Shown here: piece after piece, positions 15,344 to 22,227 of the stretch
Layout: every line of letters starts with the position of its first letter
How positions within the stretch are numbered: position 1 is the first letter of the stretch
Program-made: the position numbers and the translations under genes
Notes under the pieces: model-generated
What the model was told of the DNA's origin: nothing
What the model saw: only the letters and a program-made list of their open reading frames with translations
Databases searched by the model: none
Assembly (NCBI GenBank): GCA_025058955.1
Contig: JANXDV010000004.1
Coordinates: forward strand, 1-22,227
Reading direction: 5' to 3'
Length of the DNA stretch: 22,227 nt
Source: Archaeoglobaceae archaeon
GTDB lineage: Archaea > Halobacteriota > Archaeoglobi > Archaeoglobales > Archaeoglobaceae

Positions 15344-16779
15344 AAAGATCCGATCTCTGCCCAGAGCTTGTCTACTGTTCTTTTAACTTCTGGAGACATT
15401 TCCACGACATCCGCCCATTCTCTCTCGTAGCCCTCTTCTTTTAACTTCTTCGTTGCATCAATTCCAAGCTTTCCCGCAAGGCTTGGAATGTAAGCTGAGT
15501 GGTCCAAAGCGTCTGTTGGTGAAGGTGGGATTAAAATGACATCTTTTGCTGGATCAAACCTCGTAGTTACCGCCCAGATCACTTCGCCTATGTTGTGAAC
15601 ATTTACATTGCTGTCCACGACAACTATGATCTTCGTTAAAGACAGCATTCCCATGCCCCACAGAGAGAACATAACTTTCTTAGCCTGTCCAGGATACCTC
15701 TTACGAATCGACACAATTGCGAGATTGTGAAATCCTGCCTCAACAGGAAGATTTATATCGACTATTTCAGGATTTAAAAGCTGTATTATTGGCAGAAAAA
15801 TCCTTTCAGTTGCTTTTCCGAGCCATGCATCTTCCATTGGTGGTTTTCCAACAACTGTAGCATGGTAGATCGGGTTTTCTCTATGCGCTATATTTGTTAT
15901 GCGGAAAACAGGATATGGCTCAGGAGGTGTGTAGTAACCAGTGTGATCCCCAAATGGTCCCTCGATTCGCAGTTCATCCACCTTCACATAGCCTTCAAGC
16001 ACGATCTCTGCAGTTGCAGGGACTTGCAAATCGACAGTCTCGCAATCAACAAGCTCAACACGTTTTCTTCTCAAAAATCCAGCAAATGCAAACTCACTTA
16101 TCCCTTCTGGCAATGGAGCGGTTGCAGAATACAAAACTACTGGATCAACGCCAATTGCCACCGCTACCTCTATTCGATCTTTTCCCATTTCTTTGCATTT
16201 TCTAAAGTGTTCCGCTCCGTGCTTGTGAATTTGCCAGTGCATTCCAGTTGTTTTTCCATCAAAAACTTGCATTCTGTATACTCCCGCATTCAATTCCCCA
16301 CTTTCAGGATCCTTGGTTATGACCACTGGTAAAGTTATGAATTTTCCAGCATCTTTTGGCCAGCACTTCAGGATTGGAAACTTTTCAAGGCTATCCGCTC
16401 TTTTTTCCATGCATGGCGCATCACTAACTTTTTTTGGTGCCATCGCCATTAAGTCCTTTAAAGAATCAAAACTCTTTATTGCATCTAATAACGAGGAGGG
16501 ACGATTTTTTATTAATGAGAGAAATCTTTCTCTGATTTCATCAAAATCATTAACTTCAAGAGCCATTAGCATTCTTTTCTTTGTTCCAAATGCATTAATG
16601 AAAACTGGGATAGAATAACCTCTTGGCTTTTCAAAAAGTAAAGCCTTCCCTCCACTTTTGACAACTCGATCCGTAATTTCGGTAATTTCAAGCTCTGGAC
16701 TTACATCGATCTTGATTCTGGAAAGCTCATTGGCGGATTCAAGCGTTTCTATGAATTCTCTAAGATCACGATATGGCAT
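15325..16779 (-). CDS. UbiD family (prenylated-FMN) decarboxylase
   Basis: Non-oxidative decarboxylase of 484 residues using prenylated FMN. The cofactor/metal segment NAGVYRMQVFDGKTTGMHWQ (about 164-183, Arg169) and EGPFGDHTGYY (about 273-283, Glu273 and Asp278) supply the Arg-Glu-Asp/Glu set needed for catalysis, and the C-terminal domain has NVHNIGEVIWAV and TDALDH. Length is typical of UbiD. Archaeal members serve several paths, including menaquinone-type quinone synthesis and decarboxylation of trans-anhydromevalonate 5-phosphate in the archaeal mevalonate route; sequence alone does not let me choose, and no prenyltransferase UbiX gene is in the window. It heads a UbiD-DUF2070-CBS gene string and diverges from argB. 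A TATA element about 24 bases upstream predicts a leaderless start. Confidence 0.92.
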   Translation of the reverse strand: MPYRDLREFIETLESANELSRIKIDVSPELEITEITDRVVKSGGKALLFEKPRGYSIPVFINAFGTKKRMLMALEVNDFDEIRERFLSLIKNRPSSLLDAIKSFDSLKDLMAMAPKKVSDAPCMEKRADSLEKFPILKCWPKDAGKFITLPVVITKDPESGELNAGVYRMQVFDGKTTGMHWQIHKHGAEHFRKCKEMGKDRIEVAVAIGVDPVVLYSATAPLPEGISEFAFAGFLRRKRVELVDCETVDLQVPATAEIVLEGYVKVDELRIEGPFGDHTGYYTPPEPYPVFRITNIAHRENPIYHATVVGKPPMEDAWLGKATERIFLPIIQLLNPEIVDINLPVEAGFHNLAIVSIRKRYPGQAKKVMFSLWGMGMLSLTKIIVVVDSNVNVHNIGEVIWAVTTRFDPAKDVILIPPSPTDALDHSAYIPSLAGKLGIDATKKLKEEGYEREWADVVEMSPEVKRTVDKLWAEIGSLCISRS

Positions 16780-16798
16780 GAGATACTTGGTGTATTTA

Positions 16799-16808
16799 AA
16801 AATATAAT
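16799..16808 (-). promoter_or_regulatory. TATA box of the UbiD gene
   Basis: The minus-strand ATTATATTTT is centred about 24 bases before the ATG at 16779 and predicts a leaderless mRNA. A second AT-rich run (16793-16800) is closer than usual. Confidence 0.45.
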
Positions 16809-16862
16809 CCTTAGTCTTTTTTCACACAAGCAAAATTCTTAATCTCGCAACTAATTCAGTTC

Positions 16863-17735
16863 ATGGAAAATGTAGAAGTTCTGCTCGAAGCTTTACCATT
16901 CATAAAGGAATTCTATGGGCAAACTATGGTGATCAAGATTGGAGGACATGCGATGGTGAATGACGAAATTCTGGAGGAGACTGTAAAAGACATCCTCCTT
17001 CTTTACTATACCGGCATAAAACCAGTTGTTGTGCATGGAGGAGGTCCAGAGATCTCGGAAAAAATGGAAAAACTTGGATTAAAACCAAAATTTGTTCAAG
17101 GGCTTAGAGTAACTGACAAAGAAACAATAGAAGTGGTTGAAATGGTTCTCGATGGAAAAATCAATTCAAAGATCGTTTCAATGTTTATAAAGAACGGTGG
17201 AAAAGCGGTGGGATTAAGCGGAAAAGATGGTTTGCTGATCGTTGCTGAAAAGAAGATTTTAAAGCTGAAGAAGGGAATGGAGGAGACAATGATCGATCTT
17301 GGGTTTGTCGGTGAAACAAAGCTTGTCAACCCTCAAATTCTAAGGATCTTGCTTGATAATGGGTTTATTCCAGTGGTTTCTCCAGTTTCTGCGGATCTTG
17401 AAGGAAATGTCTACAACCTCAATGCTGACAACGTTGCGGGAGACATTGCGAGTGCATTAAAGGCTAAGAAGCTGATCATGCTGACAGATGTGCCGGGAAT
17501 TCTTAGAGATGTGAACGATAAAAATTCTTTGATCACGAGAATAAAACTTTCTGAGCTCGAAAAAATGCTTGAAGATGGTTCGCTCAAGGGAGGAATGCTT
17601 CCGAAAGTGGATGCAATTGCTAAGGCATTGAGAGGAGGCGTTGAAAAAGTTCATGTGATCGATGGTTCAAGAAAGCATTCGATCCTACTTGAGCTCTTCA
17701 CAAAAGAAGGCATAGGAACTCTGGTGGAATTATGA
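16863..17735 (+). CDS. argB: acetylglutamate kinase
   Basis: Phosphorylates N-acetyl-L-glutamate, the second step of ornithine/arginine synthesis. The 290 residues show the amino-acid kinase fold with VIKIGGHAM (Lys25), VVVHGGGPEIS (about 56-66), GLRVTD (Arg82) and YNLNADNVAGDIA, plus TDVPGIL near the nucleotide site. The N-terminal helix (VEVLLEALPFIKEFYG) and the C-terminal segment KHSILLELFTKEGIGT are the features associated with arginine-inhibited members, so feedback control by arginine is likely. No Shine-Dalgarno sequence is seen and only a weak TATA-like element (about 16836-16844), consistent with a leaderless message. Its stop overlaps the start of the TIM-barrel gene by 4 bases (ATGA), making it the first gene of a three-gene operon. 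Confidence 0.96.
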   Translation: MENVEVLLEALPFIKEFYGQTMVIKIGGHAMVNDEILEETVKDILLLYYTGIKPVVVHGGGPEISEKMEKLGLKPKFVQGLRVTDKETIEVVEMVLDGKINSKIVSMFIKNGGKAVGLSGKDGLLIVAEKKILKLKKGMEETMIDLGFVGETKLVNPQILRILLDNGFIPVVSPVSADLEGNVYNLNADNVAGDIASALKAKKLIMLTDVPGILRDVNDKNSLITRIKLSELEKMLEDGSLKGGMLPKVDAIAKALRGGVEKVHVIDGSRKHSILLELFTKEGIGTLVEL

Positions 17736-18502
17736 AAATTGGGACCCAGCCAGATGTTAAGCATACGCCAAAAGAAGCTTTTGAATTTGCGACAAACAAC
17801 GGATTTGAGCATGTGGAGATCTTAATGGATCATCCTCTCTATTCTCCAGACGTTTTGAGCTACAATGAGCTGATCGAGCTAAAGTGGAGCTATGATTTGG
17901 AATTGCTAATCCATTCTCCAGCTACGACAACGAATTTCATCGCTACAAGCGAGATCATGAGAAAGGCAAGTTATGCGGAAATGCAAAGAGTTCTTCATAT
18001 CGCAGATCGAGCGGGAGCTGAAATTGTTACATTTCACATAGGCTGGAATCCTGGATTTGTGAATAACGGAAGTTTTTACTTTCCCCAGGAATTATTTGAT
18101 GAACATAACGAGAGAGTTTTGCTTAAAGAATTGAAACCCTTTATTGAAAAAAGCGAGATTTTGCTCGCTCTTGAGAACACAATAGCAATTAGAGGTGGTG
18201 TTGAAAGAGCTATTAAGGAGATTCTAAATGAGACGGAATTGGCTTTGACACTCGATCTGGGTCATTACAACATTCAAAAATGTGAATTCTTCCTTAAAAA
18301 CTTCGAAAGAGTTGTTAATATCCATTTGCATGACAACAATGGAGATAAAGATGAGCATTTAGCTCTTGGAAGGGGTAAAGTCGATCTTAGCTTGTTTCCC
18401 TTAGCGAATTATGAAGGTTACATGACGATCGAGACAAGAGAGGAGAACTCGATCTTGGAGACAAAAGAGTATTTATTCCGATATCTGGAGGGAATTCCAT
18501 GA
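17732..18502 (+). CDS. xylose isomerase-like TIM-barrel protein (sugar phosphate isomerase/epimerase family)
   Basis: 256-residue member of the AP endonuclease 2/xylose isomerase-like TIM-barrel superfamily. The strands end in candidate metal ligands typical of the superfamily: HVEILMD (Glu29), LLIHSP (His61), VTFHIG (His102), LALENT (Glu148), LTLDLGHYN (Asp175, His178), IHLHDNNG (His200, Asp201), HLALGRG (His209) and TIETRE near residue 233. Members include isomerases, epimerases, dehydratases and endonuclease IV; the substrate here cannot be read. It overlaps argB by 4 bases and the cyclodeaminase-type gene by 4 bases, which strongly suggests a role connected with ornithine, arginine or proline metabolism, or with a by-product of it. 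Confidence 0.83.
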   Translation: MKIGTQPDVKHTPKEAFEFATNNGFEHVEILMDHPLYSPDVLSYNELIELKWSYDLELLIHSPATTTNFIATSEIMRKASYAEMQRVLHIADRAGAEIVTFHIGWNPGFVNNGSFYFPQELFDEHNERVLLKELKPFIEKSEILLALENTIAIRGGVERAIKEILNETELALTLDLGHYNIQKCEFFLKNFERVVNIHLHDNNGDKDEHLALGRGKVDLSLFPLANYEGYMTIETREENSILETKEYLFRYLEGIP

Positions 18503-19719
18503 TTGCTCGTGAACTTGAGTTCGAAGGTCATCTGATCGACTCGATGATCTTTCCTAAGGCTTTGGATTTAATTCTTGACTTAGAGGGTGAATTCGAAATA
18601 GTCGAATTTAAGGTTGGGAAGAGGAAACAGGATCACAGCTATGCAAGGTTGATAGTTTTTGGAAAAGACGAGGATCATCTTGCCCAAATTCTTAAAGAAC
18701 TTCACAAGATCGGAGCGAGAATTCCAGAAGCGGAAGAAGTTGGGCTTGCTGAAGCTCCTGGAGATAAAATACTGCCAGAAAATTTCTATGTAACTACAAA
18801 CAACCTTACTTTCGTCCACTACAAAGGAAAATGGCTTGAAGTTGAGGGAATTTCCATGGATCGGGTAATAGTGATAAGGAATGGAAGAGCGATTTGTCTC
18901 TCGATCGGCGATGTTAAGAAGGGGGACTTGGTAGTTGTGGGAGAAAAAGGAGTTAGAGTTGTGCCACCCGAAAGACCAAGAAAATCTACATACTTCGAAT
19001 TCATGGGTGGAAAAGTTTCCTCTGAGCGCCCAACTGAGAAGATGATCGAGGCGATAGCAAAGGAGATCTTTGAGTTGAAAAGCAGTGGTGGAAAAATTGC
19101 GGTGGTGGCTGGACCGGCTGTAGATCACACCGCAGCAAGAGATGCGCTTGCAGGAATGATCAGAGATGGATTTGTAGATCTACTTCTCTCTGGCAATGCT
19201 TTAGCGGTTCATGACATAGAAGTCTCTCTTTTCGGAACTTCCCTTGGTATGGACATAAAAACTGGCAAACCCGTGCCAGGGGGGAATAGACATCACCTTT
19301 ACACGATCAGCAAGATCATCGCTGCTGGCGGAATAAGAAAGGCGGTTGAAAAGGGAATAGTGAAGGATGGAATAATGTTTGAATGCGTTCGTAAAAATGT
19401 GCCCTTCATACTTGCAGGCTCAATAAGAGATGATGGACCTTTACCAGAGGTTATAACAGATGTTATGGTTGCAAAGGCGGAGATGAAAAAAGCTCTCGAG
19501 GGAATAGACATGGTCTTAATGCTTGCAACAACCTTGCACAGCATTGCGGTTGGTAACTTGCTTCCTTCATGGGTTAAAACGATCTGCGTCGATTCCAATC
19601 CAGCGACTGTTATGAAACTGATGGATCGCGGAACTCATCAGGCAATTGGCGTTGTGACCGATGTAGGGCTTTTTCTACCAATACTTTACGAGAAGCTCAA
19701 GAGTTTAAAGAATTCCTAA
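18499..19719 (+). CDS. archaeal ornithine cyclodeaminase-type protein (LOR/SDH domain, TIGR00300 family)
   Basis: 406 residues. The N-terminal domain (about 1-100, MIARELEFEGHLIDSM onward) is the conserved part shared with plant LOR/SDH and cyanobacterial ArgZ/AgrE-type proteins. The C-terminal nucleotide-binding domain (about 185-400) has GGKIAVVAGPAVDHTAARD, LLSGNALAVHDIE, GGNRHHLYTI, GSIRDDGPLPEV and CVDSNPATVMKL. Related archaeal proteins are ornithine cyclodeaminases that convert L-ornithine to L-proline and ammonia with NAD+, a route demonstrated in methanogens and unrelated to the bacterial mu-crystallin type enzyme. The start overlaps the TIM-barrel gene by 4 bases. Placement behind argB supports the ornithine assignment. 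Its 3' end is three bases from the convergent feoB. Confidence 0.85.
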   Translation: MIARELEFEGHLIDSMIFPKALDLILDLEGEFEIVEFKVGKRKQDHSYARLIVFGKDEDHLAQILKELHKIGARIPEAEEVGLAEAPGDKILPENFYVTTNNLTFVHYKGKWLEVEGISMDRVIVIRNGRAICLSIGDVKKGDLVVVGEKGVRVVPPERPRKSTYFEFMGGKVSSERPTEKMIEAIAKEIFELKSSGGKIAVVAGPAVDHTAARDALAGMIRDGFVDLLLSGNALAVHDIEVSLFGTSLGMDIKTGKPVPGGNRHHLYTISKIIAAGGIRKAVEKGIVKDGIMFECVRKNVPFILAGSIRDDGPLPEVITDVMVAKAEMKKALEGIDMVLMLATTLHSIAVGNLLPSWVKTICVDSNPATVMKLMDRGTHQAIGVVTDVGLFLPILYEKLKSLKNS

Positions 19720-19722
19720 AGG

Positions 19723-21705
19723 TTAAAAAGAATTCAGGATTAGGAAAATTGAAAAAGCGAGCAGATATGCGATGAGTAGCTGTGTGATGATCGAGAATAA
19801 GACCAATTTGTAATTTCTAATTTCTGCAAATAGCGCAGAAACCGTAGCTGCGCAAGGAGTGTAGAAGGCTATGAAGAAGATCAGAGCTGTAGCTTCTGGA
19901 ATTGTGAGAGATAGCTCAGCTGAGATCCGCATTAGATCTGCGGTTCCGAAAGAGATTGCTAAGGATGAAATGACGAGTTCTTTTGCAAAGAAACCCATAA
20001 GCAACGCAAATCCAATTCTTGGATCTTCTAAGCCAATGGGTGAGAATGCGGTAGCTATTATCGCTCCAACCATATTTGCAAGCCCAAGATATTCCATTAG
20101 CCAAGCAAAGATTGCAAATAAGAGCAATAGTTGACTCACCTTGAATATAAAGGATCTGCTTCTCATCCAAGTGATCCACCAAACAACTCTAAGGCTTGGG
20201 AAATGATATGGTGGAATTTCGAGCATAAGCTCTGAAGTTTCCTCTTTGAAGAATTTTCCATAGAATTTCGTAATCAGGAGAAAAATTAGAGTTGAGATAA
20301 GATATATGGAGACGATTATTCCGCTCTGCAAGATGGGGGAGGTTAAAAAGAAGACCACGAGTAAAATTATAACCAAAAGTCTTGCTTGGCAGATCACGAA
20401 TGGAGAAGCGAGTGCAACTCTCAACCTTTCGCCATCAGTTTCAAGGATCCTTGAAGTCATAACCCCTGGAACGTTACATGCCATGTTAATACCAAATGGA
20501 AAAACGGATTTTCCTGTAAGACCGAAAAATGCGAAAAATCTGTCCATAGAAACTGCAATTCTTGTCATTAAACCGCTGTCCTCGATTAAAGACATGAAAA
20601 AGTTGACTATTAAGATCAGTGGGAAAAAGGTTGCAACCGCTCCAATTCCTGCAATGATGCCATTGATCAGCAAGTCTTTTATTATTGAGTCGGGTATATA
20701 TTGCTCCAAGAGCTTTGAAAGGAGTTCAAAGAACAGCGAAATTATTCCAGCAAGACTGTATTCTTCCAAAAGATCCGCAATACTTTCGTAACCAAAAGAA
20801 CTCAAAAGCAAATTCAGGGGAAAGCCCGTGTTTATTGTAAAGGCCATCAAAAGAGTGCTGAATAGAATAAAGATTGATACGATCCATCCAAACTTGCTAA
20901 AAAATATTTTATCGAATTTTTCCTCAAATGAAGCTTTTGCAACCTTTACCTCTCTCACAGCAGAATTTAAAAGCTCTTCCACAAACTTATATCTATACAT
21001 TGCAATCATTTCTTCTGGATTCGCAATTTTTTCACCTATTTCCTTCTTTATCTCCTCTATTGCAACTCTCTTCTCATTTGGCAAAGTTGAGAGAATTTTC
21101 TCTTCCCCTTCTATAGCTCTTATCGCAACACTTCTATCCCCTACTATTTTTTCAGCCCTTTCTATATAACTCTCAAGAGCTCCGTAGTCTATTTTAAGCC
21201 TCTTTACTTTAATTCTACCTTCTAAAACGTCCAAAATTCTGTCAAGGAGCTGGTTTATCCCAATACCGTGAAGGGCACTAATCTGCACTACCTCAACACC
21301 AAGCCTTTCCTTCAGAACTTGTAAGTTCACATGCACTCCCTTTTTTTCAAGATAATCAGACTTGTTTATCACCAGTATCGCTTTGCTTTTCATTTCAAGA
21401 ACCTGAATTGCGAAATAGAATGATCTATATAGGGATTCACCATTTAAAAGAATAAGAGTTACTCCATCGCTCTCTTTCAATATGAATTCCTTCGTTAGCT
21501 CTTCTTCCTTTCCAAGAGTCTTAAAACTGTTTATTCCTGGCAGATCTATGAGGAGAAATTCTTTGCCATGATGCCTGATCTTTGCTTGAAAGACTTCTAC
21601 AGTTTTTCCTGGCCAGTTTGCAACATAGCAACTCTCTCCTGCAAGGAGATTGAATAGAGTTGTCTTTCCAGAATTTGGCTGGGCTAAGAGATAAACTCTA
21701 TCCAT
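19723..21705 (-). CDS. feoB: ferrous iron transport protein B
   Basis: GTP-dependent Fe(II) importer in the cytoplasmic membrane, 660 residues. The N-terminal G domain has G1 AQPNSGKTT (8-16), G3 DLPG (54-57), G4 NKSD (114-117) and G5 SAL (143-145). A helical GDI-like region of about 100 residues follows, then the membrane domain with two Gate motifs: INMACNVPGVMTSR near residue 410 and YTPCAATVSALFAE near residue 617, each with the conserved Cys. I prefer the ATG at 21705 over 21711 because GAGG lies six bases before it; it overlaps feoA by 8 bases. Length is close to that of other archaeal FeoB proteins. The operon is probably iron-repressed through the palindrome at 21962-21979. Confidence 0.95.
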   Translation of the reverse strand: MDRVYLLAQPNSGKTTLFNLLAGESCYVANWPGKTVEVFQAKIRHHGKEFLLIDLPGINSFKTLGKEEELTKEFILKESDGVTLILLNGESLYRSFYFAIQVLEMKSKAILVINKSDYLEKKGVHVNLQVLKERLGVEVVQISALHGIGINQLLDRILDVLEGRIKVKRLKIDYGALESYIERAEKIVGDRSVAIRAIEGEEKILSTLPNEKRVAIEEIKKEIGEKIANPEEMIAMYRYKFVEELLNSAVREVKVAKASFEEKFDKIFFSKFGWIVSIFILFSTLLMAFTINTGFPLNLLLSSFGYESIADLLEEYSLAGIISLFFELLSKLLEQYIPDSIIKDLLINGIIAGIGAVATFFPLILIVNFFMSLIEDSGLMTRIAVSMDRFFAFFGLTGKSVFPFGINMACNVPGVMTSRILETDGERLRVALASPFVICQARLLVIILLVVFFLTSPILQSGIIVSIYLISTLIFLLITKFYGKFFKEETSELMLEIPPYHFPSLRVVWWITWMRSRSFIFKVSQLLLLFAIFAWLMEYLGLANMVGAIIATAFSPIGLEDPRIGFALLMGFFAKELVISSLAISFGTADLMRISAELSLTIPEATALIFFIAFYTPCAATVSALFAEIRNYKLVLFSIITQLLIAYLLAFSIFLILNSF

Positions 21706-21922
21706 GCTCATCCTCTACTTCTACCACCACTCTCTTCGCTATTCCTTTTCCAAGGGCGATCTTAGCATCCCTAACCCTCAAAACCACCGCATTTCCTTGG
21801 CTCAAAACTTCGACAATTTGCCCAGGAGCGAGACCCATGTCTGCAAGTCTTCTGACAAAGTCTTTTTCGCCAATGATTTCCCTAATTCTCACCCTTCCCT
21901 TAGCATCTCCTAAGGTGATCAT
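21698..21922 (-). CDS. feoA: ferrous iron transport protein A
   Basis: Small SH3-like cytoplasmic protein of 74 residues that assists FeoB. It has the typical LADMGLAPGQIVEVL segment (about 26-40) and short beta-strand pattern ending in AKRVVVEVED. It is the first gene of feoAB and overlaps the feoB start. A TATA element at 21951-21961 and a palindrome directly upstream of it mark the promoter; the predicted leader is only about 8 bases and shows no clear Shine-Dalgarno sequence. Confidence 0.93.
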   Translation of the reverse strand: MITLGDAKGRVRIREIIGEKDFVRRLADMGLAPGQIVEVLSQGNAVVLRVRDAKIALGKGIAKRVVVEVEDEHG

Positions 21923-21950
21923 GCAATATCTGAAAAGGTAATGTAATCCA

Positions 21951-21961
21951 GATTTATAAAT
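21951..21961 (-). promoter_or_regulatory. feoAB promoter TATA box
   Basis: The minus-strand AATTTATAAATC is centred about 34 bases before the feoA ATG. The palindromic box at 21962-21979 sits immediately upstream, over the expected TFB recognition element. Confidence 0.6.
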
Positions 21962-21979
21962 TTTTAGGTTAACCTAAAA
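21962..21979. promoter_or_regulatory. DtxR/IdeR-like iron box, perfect 18-bp palindrome
   Basis: TTTTAGGTTAACCTAAAA is a perfect palindrome whose TTAGGT/ACCTAA arms are those of the DtxR/IdeR consensus (TTAGGTTAG..CTAACCTAA), but with shorter spacing. It touches the feoAB TATA box, so binding by an Fe(II)-loaded repressor would block TBP/TFB. The regulator encoded at 8077-8478 does not have this box before its own operon, so a different DtxR-family protein may act here. Confidence 0.65.
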
Positions 21980-22017
21980 TCTATTAAGAGTTGCCGATTA
22001 TAAAAATTATGAAACTT

Positions 22018-22227
22018 TCAGCTATAAAACTCAACCTTCTTGAATACAATTACAGTTTCCAATTCCTCTTGGCTTCGCTCGATCTTAATCATCGGATTCT
22101 TTGCATTCCAACAGTTTCTATTAATTTCCGGTAAAGTTAGATTGAAAAGACCAAAGTTGTTGAAAAATTCGCACCAACCTTGCTGGTGTTCTGTTCCCTT
22201 TACAATAATATAAGCATTTTCAAACTT
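22018..22227 (-). CDS. C-terminal end of an unrecognised protein (partial)
   Basis: An open frame runs from the right edge to a TGA at 22018-22020, giving the last 69 residues of a protein whose start lies outside the window. It begins KFENAYIIVKGTEHQQG and ends VIVFKKVEFYS. The composition is rich in Asn, Glu and aromatic residues, and the segment has a predicted beta-strand character at both ends. I recognise no family. It runs in the same direction as feoAB, with about 38 AT-rich bases between its stop and the iron box. It could in principle be a chance open frame, but its length and amino-acid composition make a real coding end more likely. Confidence 0.5.
   Translation of the reverse strand, partial: KFENAYIIVKGTEHQQGWCEFFNNFGLFNLTLPEINRNCWNAKNPMIKIERSQEELETVIVFKKVEFYS

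Noticed and set aside
18580..19128. Minus-strand open frame of 182 codons
   Set aside because: It is a shadow of the cyclodeaminase-type gene; the product is rich in Ser, Phe, His and Asn and resembles no protein family.
19723..21705. Ala instead of Gly at the first position of the FeoB G1 motif (AQPNSGKT)
   Set aside because: The P-loop pattern allows Ala or Gly at this position, so it is not evidence of lost GTPase activity.
1..22227. CRISPR arrays, insertion sequences, prophage or integration signs
   Set aside because: I found no regularly spaced repeats, transposase or integrase frames, or att-like duplications of the tRNA-His 3' end.

Overview
The window looks like chromosomal DNA of a hyperthermophilic euryarchaeon, most likely a member of the Archaeoglobales. 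The reasons are a CdhA-type CO dehydrogenase/acetyl-CoA decarbonylase-synthase subunit, a stand-alone beta-oxidation type 3-hydroxyacyl-CoA dehydrogenase, archaeal PEP synthase, an archaeal-type MiaB-like enzyme, a DtxR-type regulator heading a metal ABC operon (the layout of the Archaeoglobus MDR1 locus), an intron-less tRNA-His without encoded CCA, and archaeal TATA promoters. This assignment is inference from gene content. I see no CRISPR array, insertion sequence or prophage; gene packing is very dense and no gap reaches 300 bases without a gene.

Layout. 1-800 (-): start of cdhA, cut by the left edge. 969-5715 (+): MiaB-like tRNA methylthiotransferase, 3-hydroxyacyl-CoA dehydrogenase and PEP synthase, each with its own promoter-like sequence. 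5717-8478 (-): a four-gene metal operon (DtxR-family regulator, metal-binding protein, ATPase, permease) with overlapping genes. 8534-10616 (-): NCS2 nucleobase permease and an SPL-like radical SAM protein. 10728-10800 (-): tRNA-His(GTG). 10919-12686 (+): CoA-type Nudix hydrolase and histidinol dehydrogenase. 12668-16779 (-): UbiD-family decarboxylase, DUF2070 membrane protein and a four-CBS protein with an HPF-like tail. 16863-19719 (+): argB, a TIM-barrel protein and an archaeal ornithine cyclodeaminase-type protein, joined by 4-base overlaps. 19723-21922 (-): feoAB behind a perfect 18-bp palindrome resembling a DtxR/IdeR box. 22018-22227 (-): C-terminal end of an unrecognised protein.

How the genes fit together. 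Central carbon: CdhA (acetyl-CoA/CO chemistry), 3-hydroxyacyl-CoA dehydrogenase (acetyl-CoA from acyl chains) and PEP synthase (gluconeogenesis). Metals: two import systems, a Znu/Mnt-like ABC importer and ferrous iron FeoAB. Amino acids: hisD, and an argB/cyclodeaminase operon that would connect ornithine synthesis to proline. The least understood stretch is the UbiD-DUF2070-CBS/HPF block.

The best candidates for something not well described are: the CBS-HPF fusion (a possible nucleotide-sensing ribosome factor), the DUF2070 protein with a conserved His/Asp set, the DtxR-family regulator whose primary metal site is largely replaced and which carries unusual cysteines, the TIM-barrel protein inside the argB/cyclodeaminase operon, and a strong codon-context bias that creates GATC across codon boundaries.
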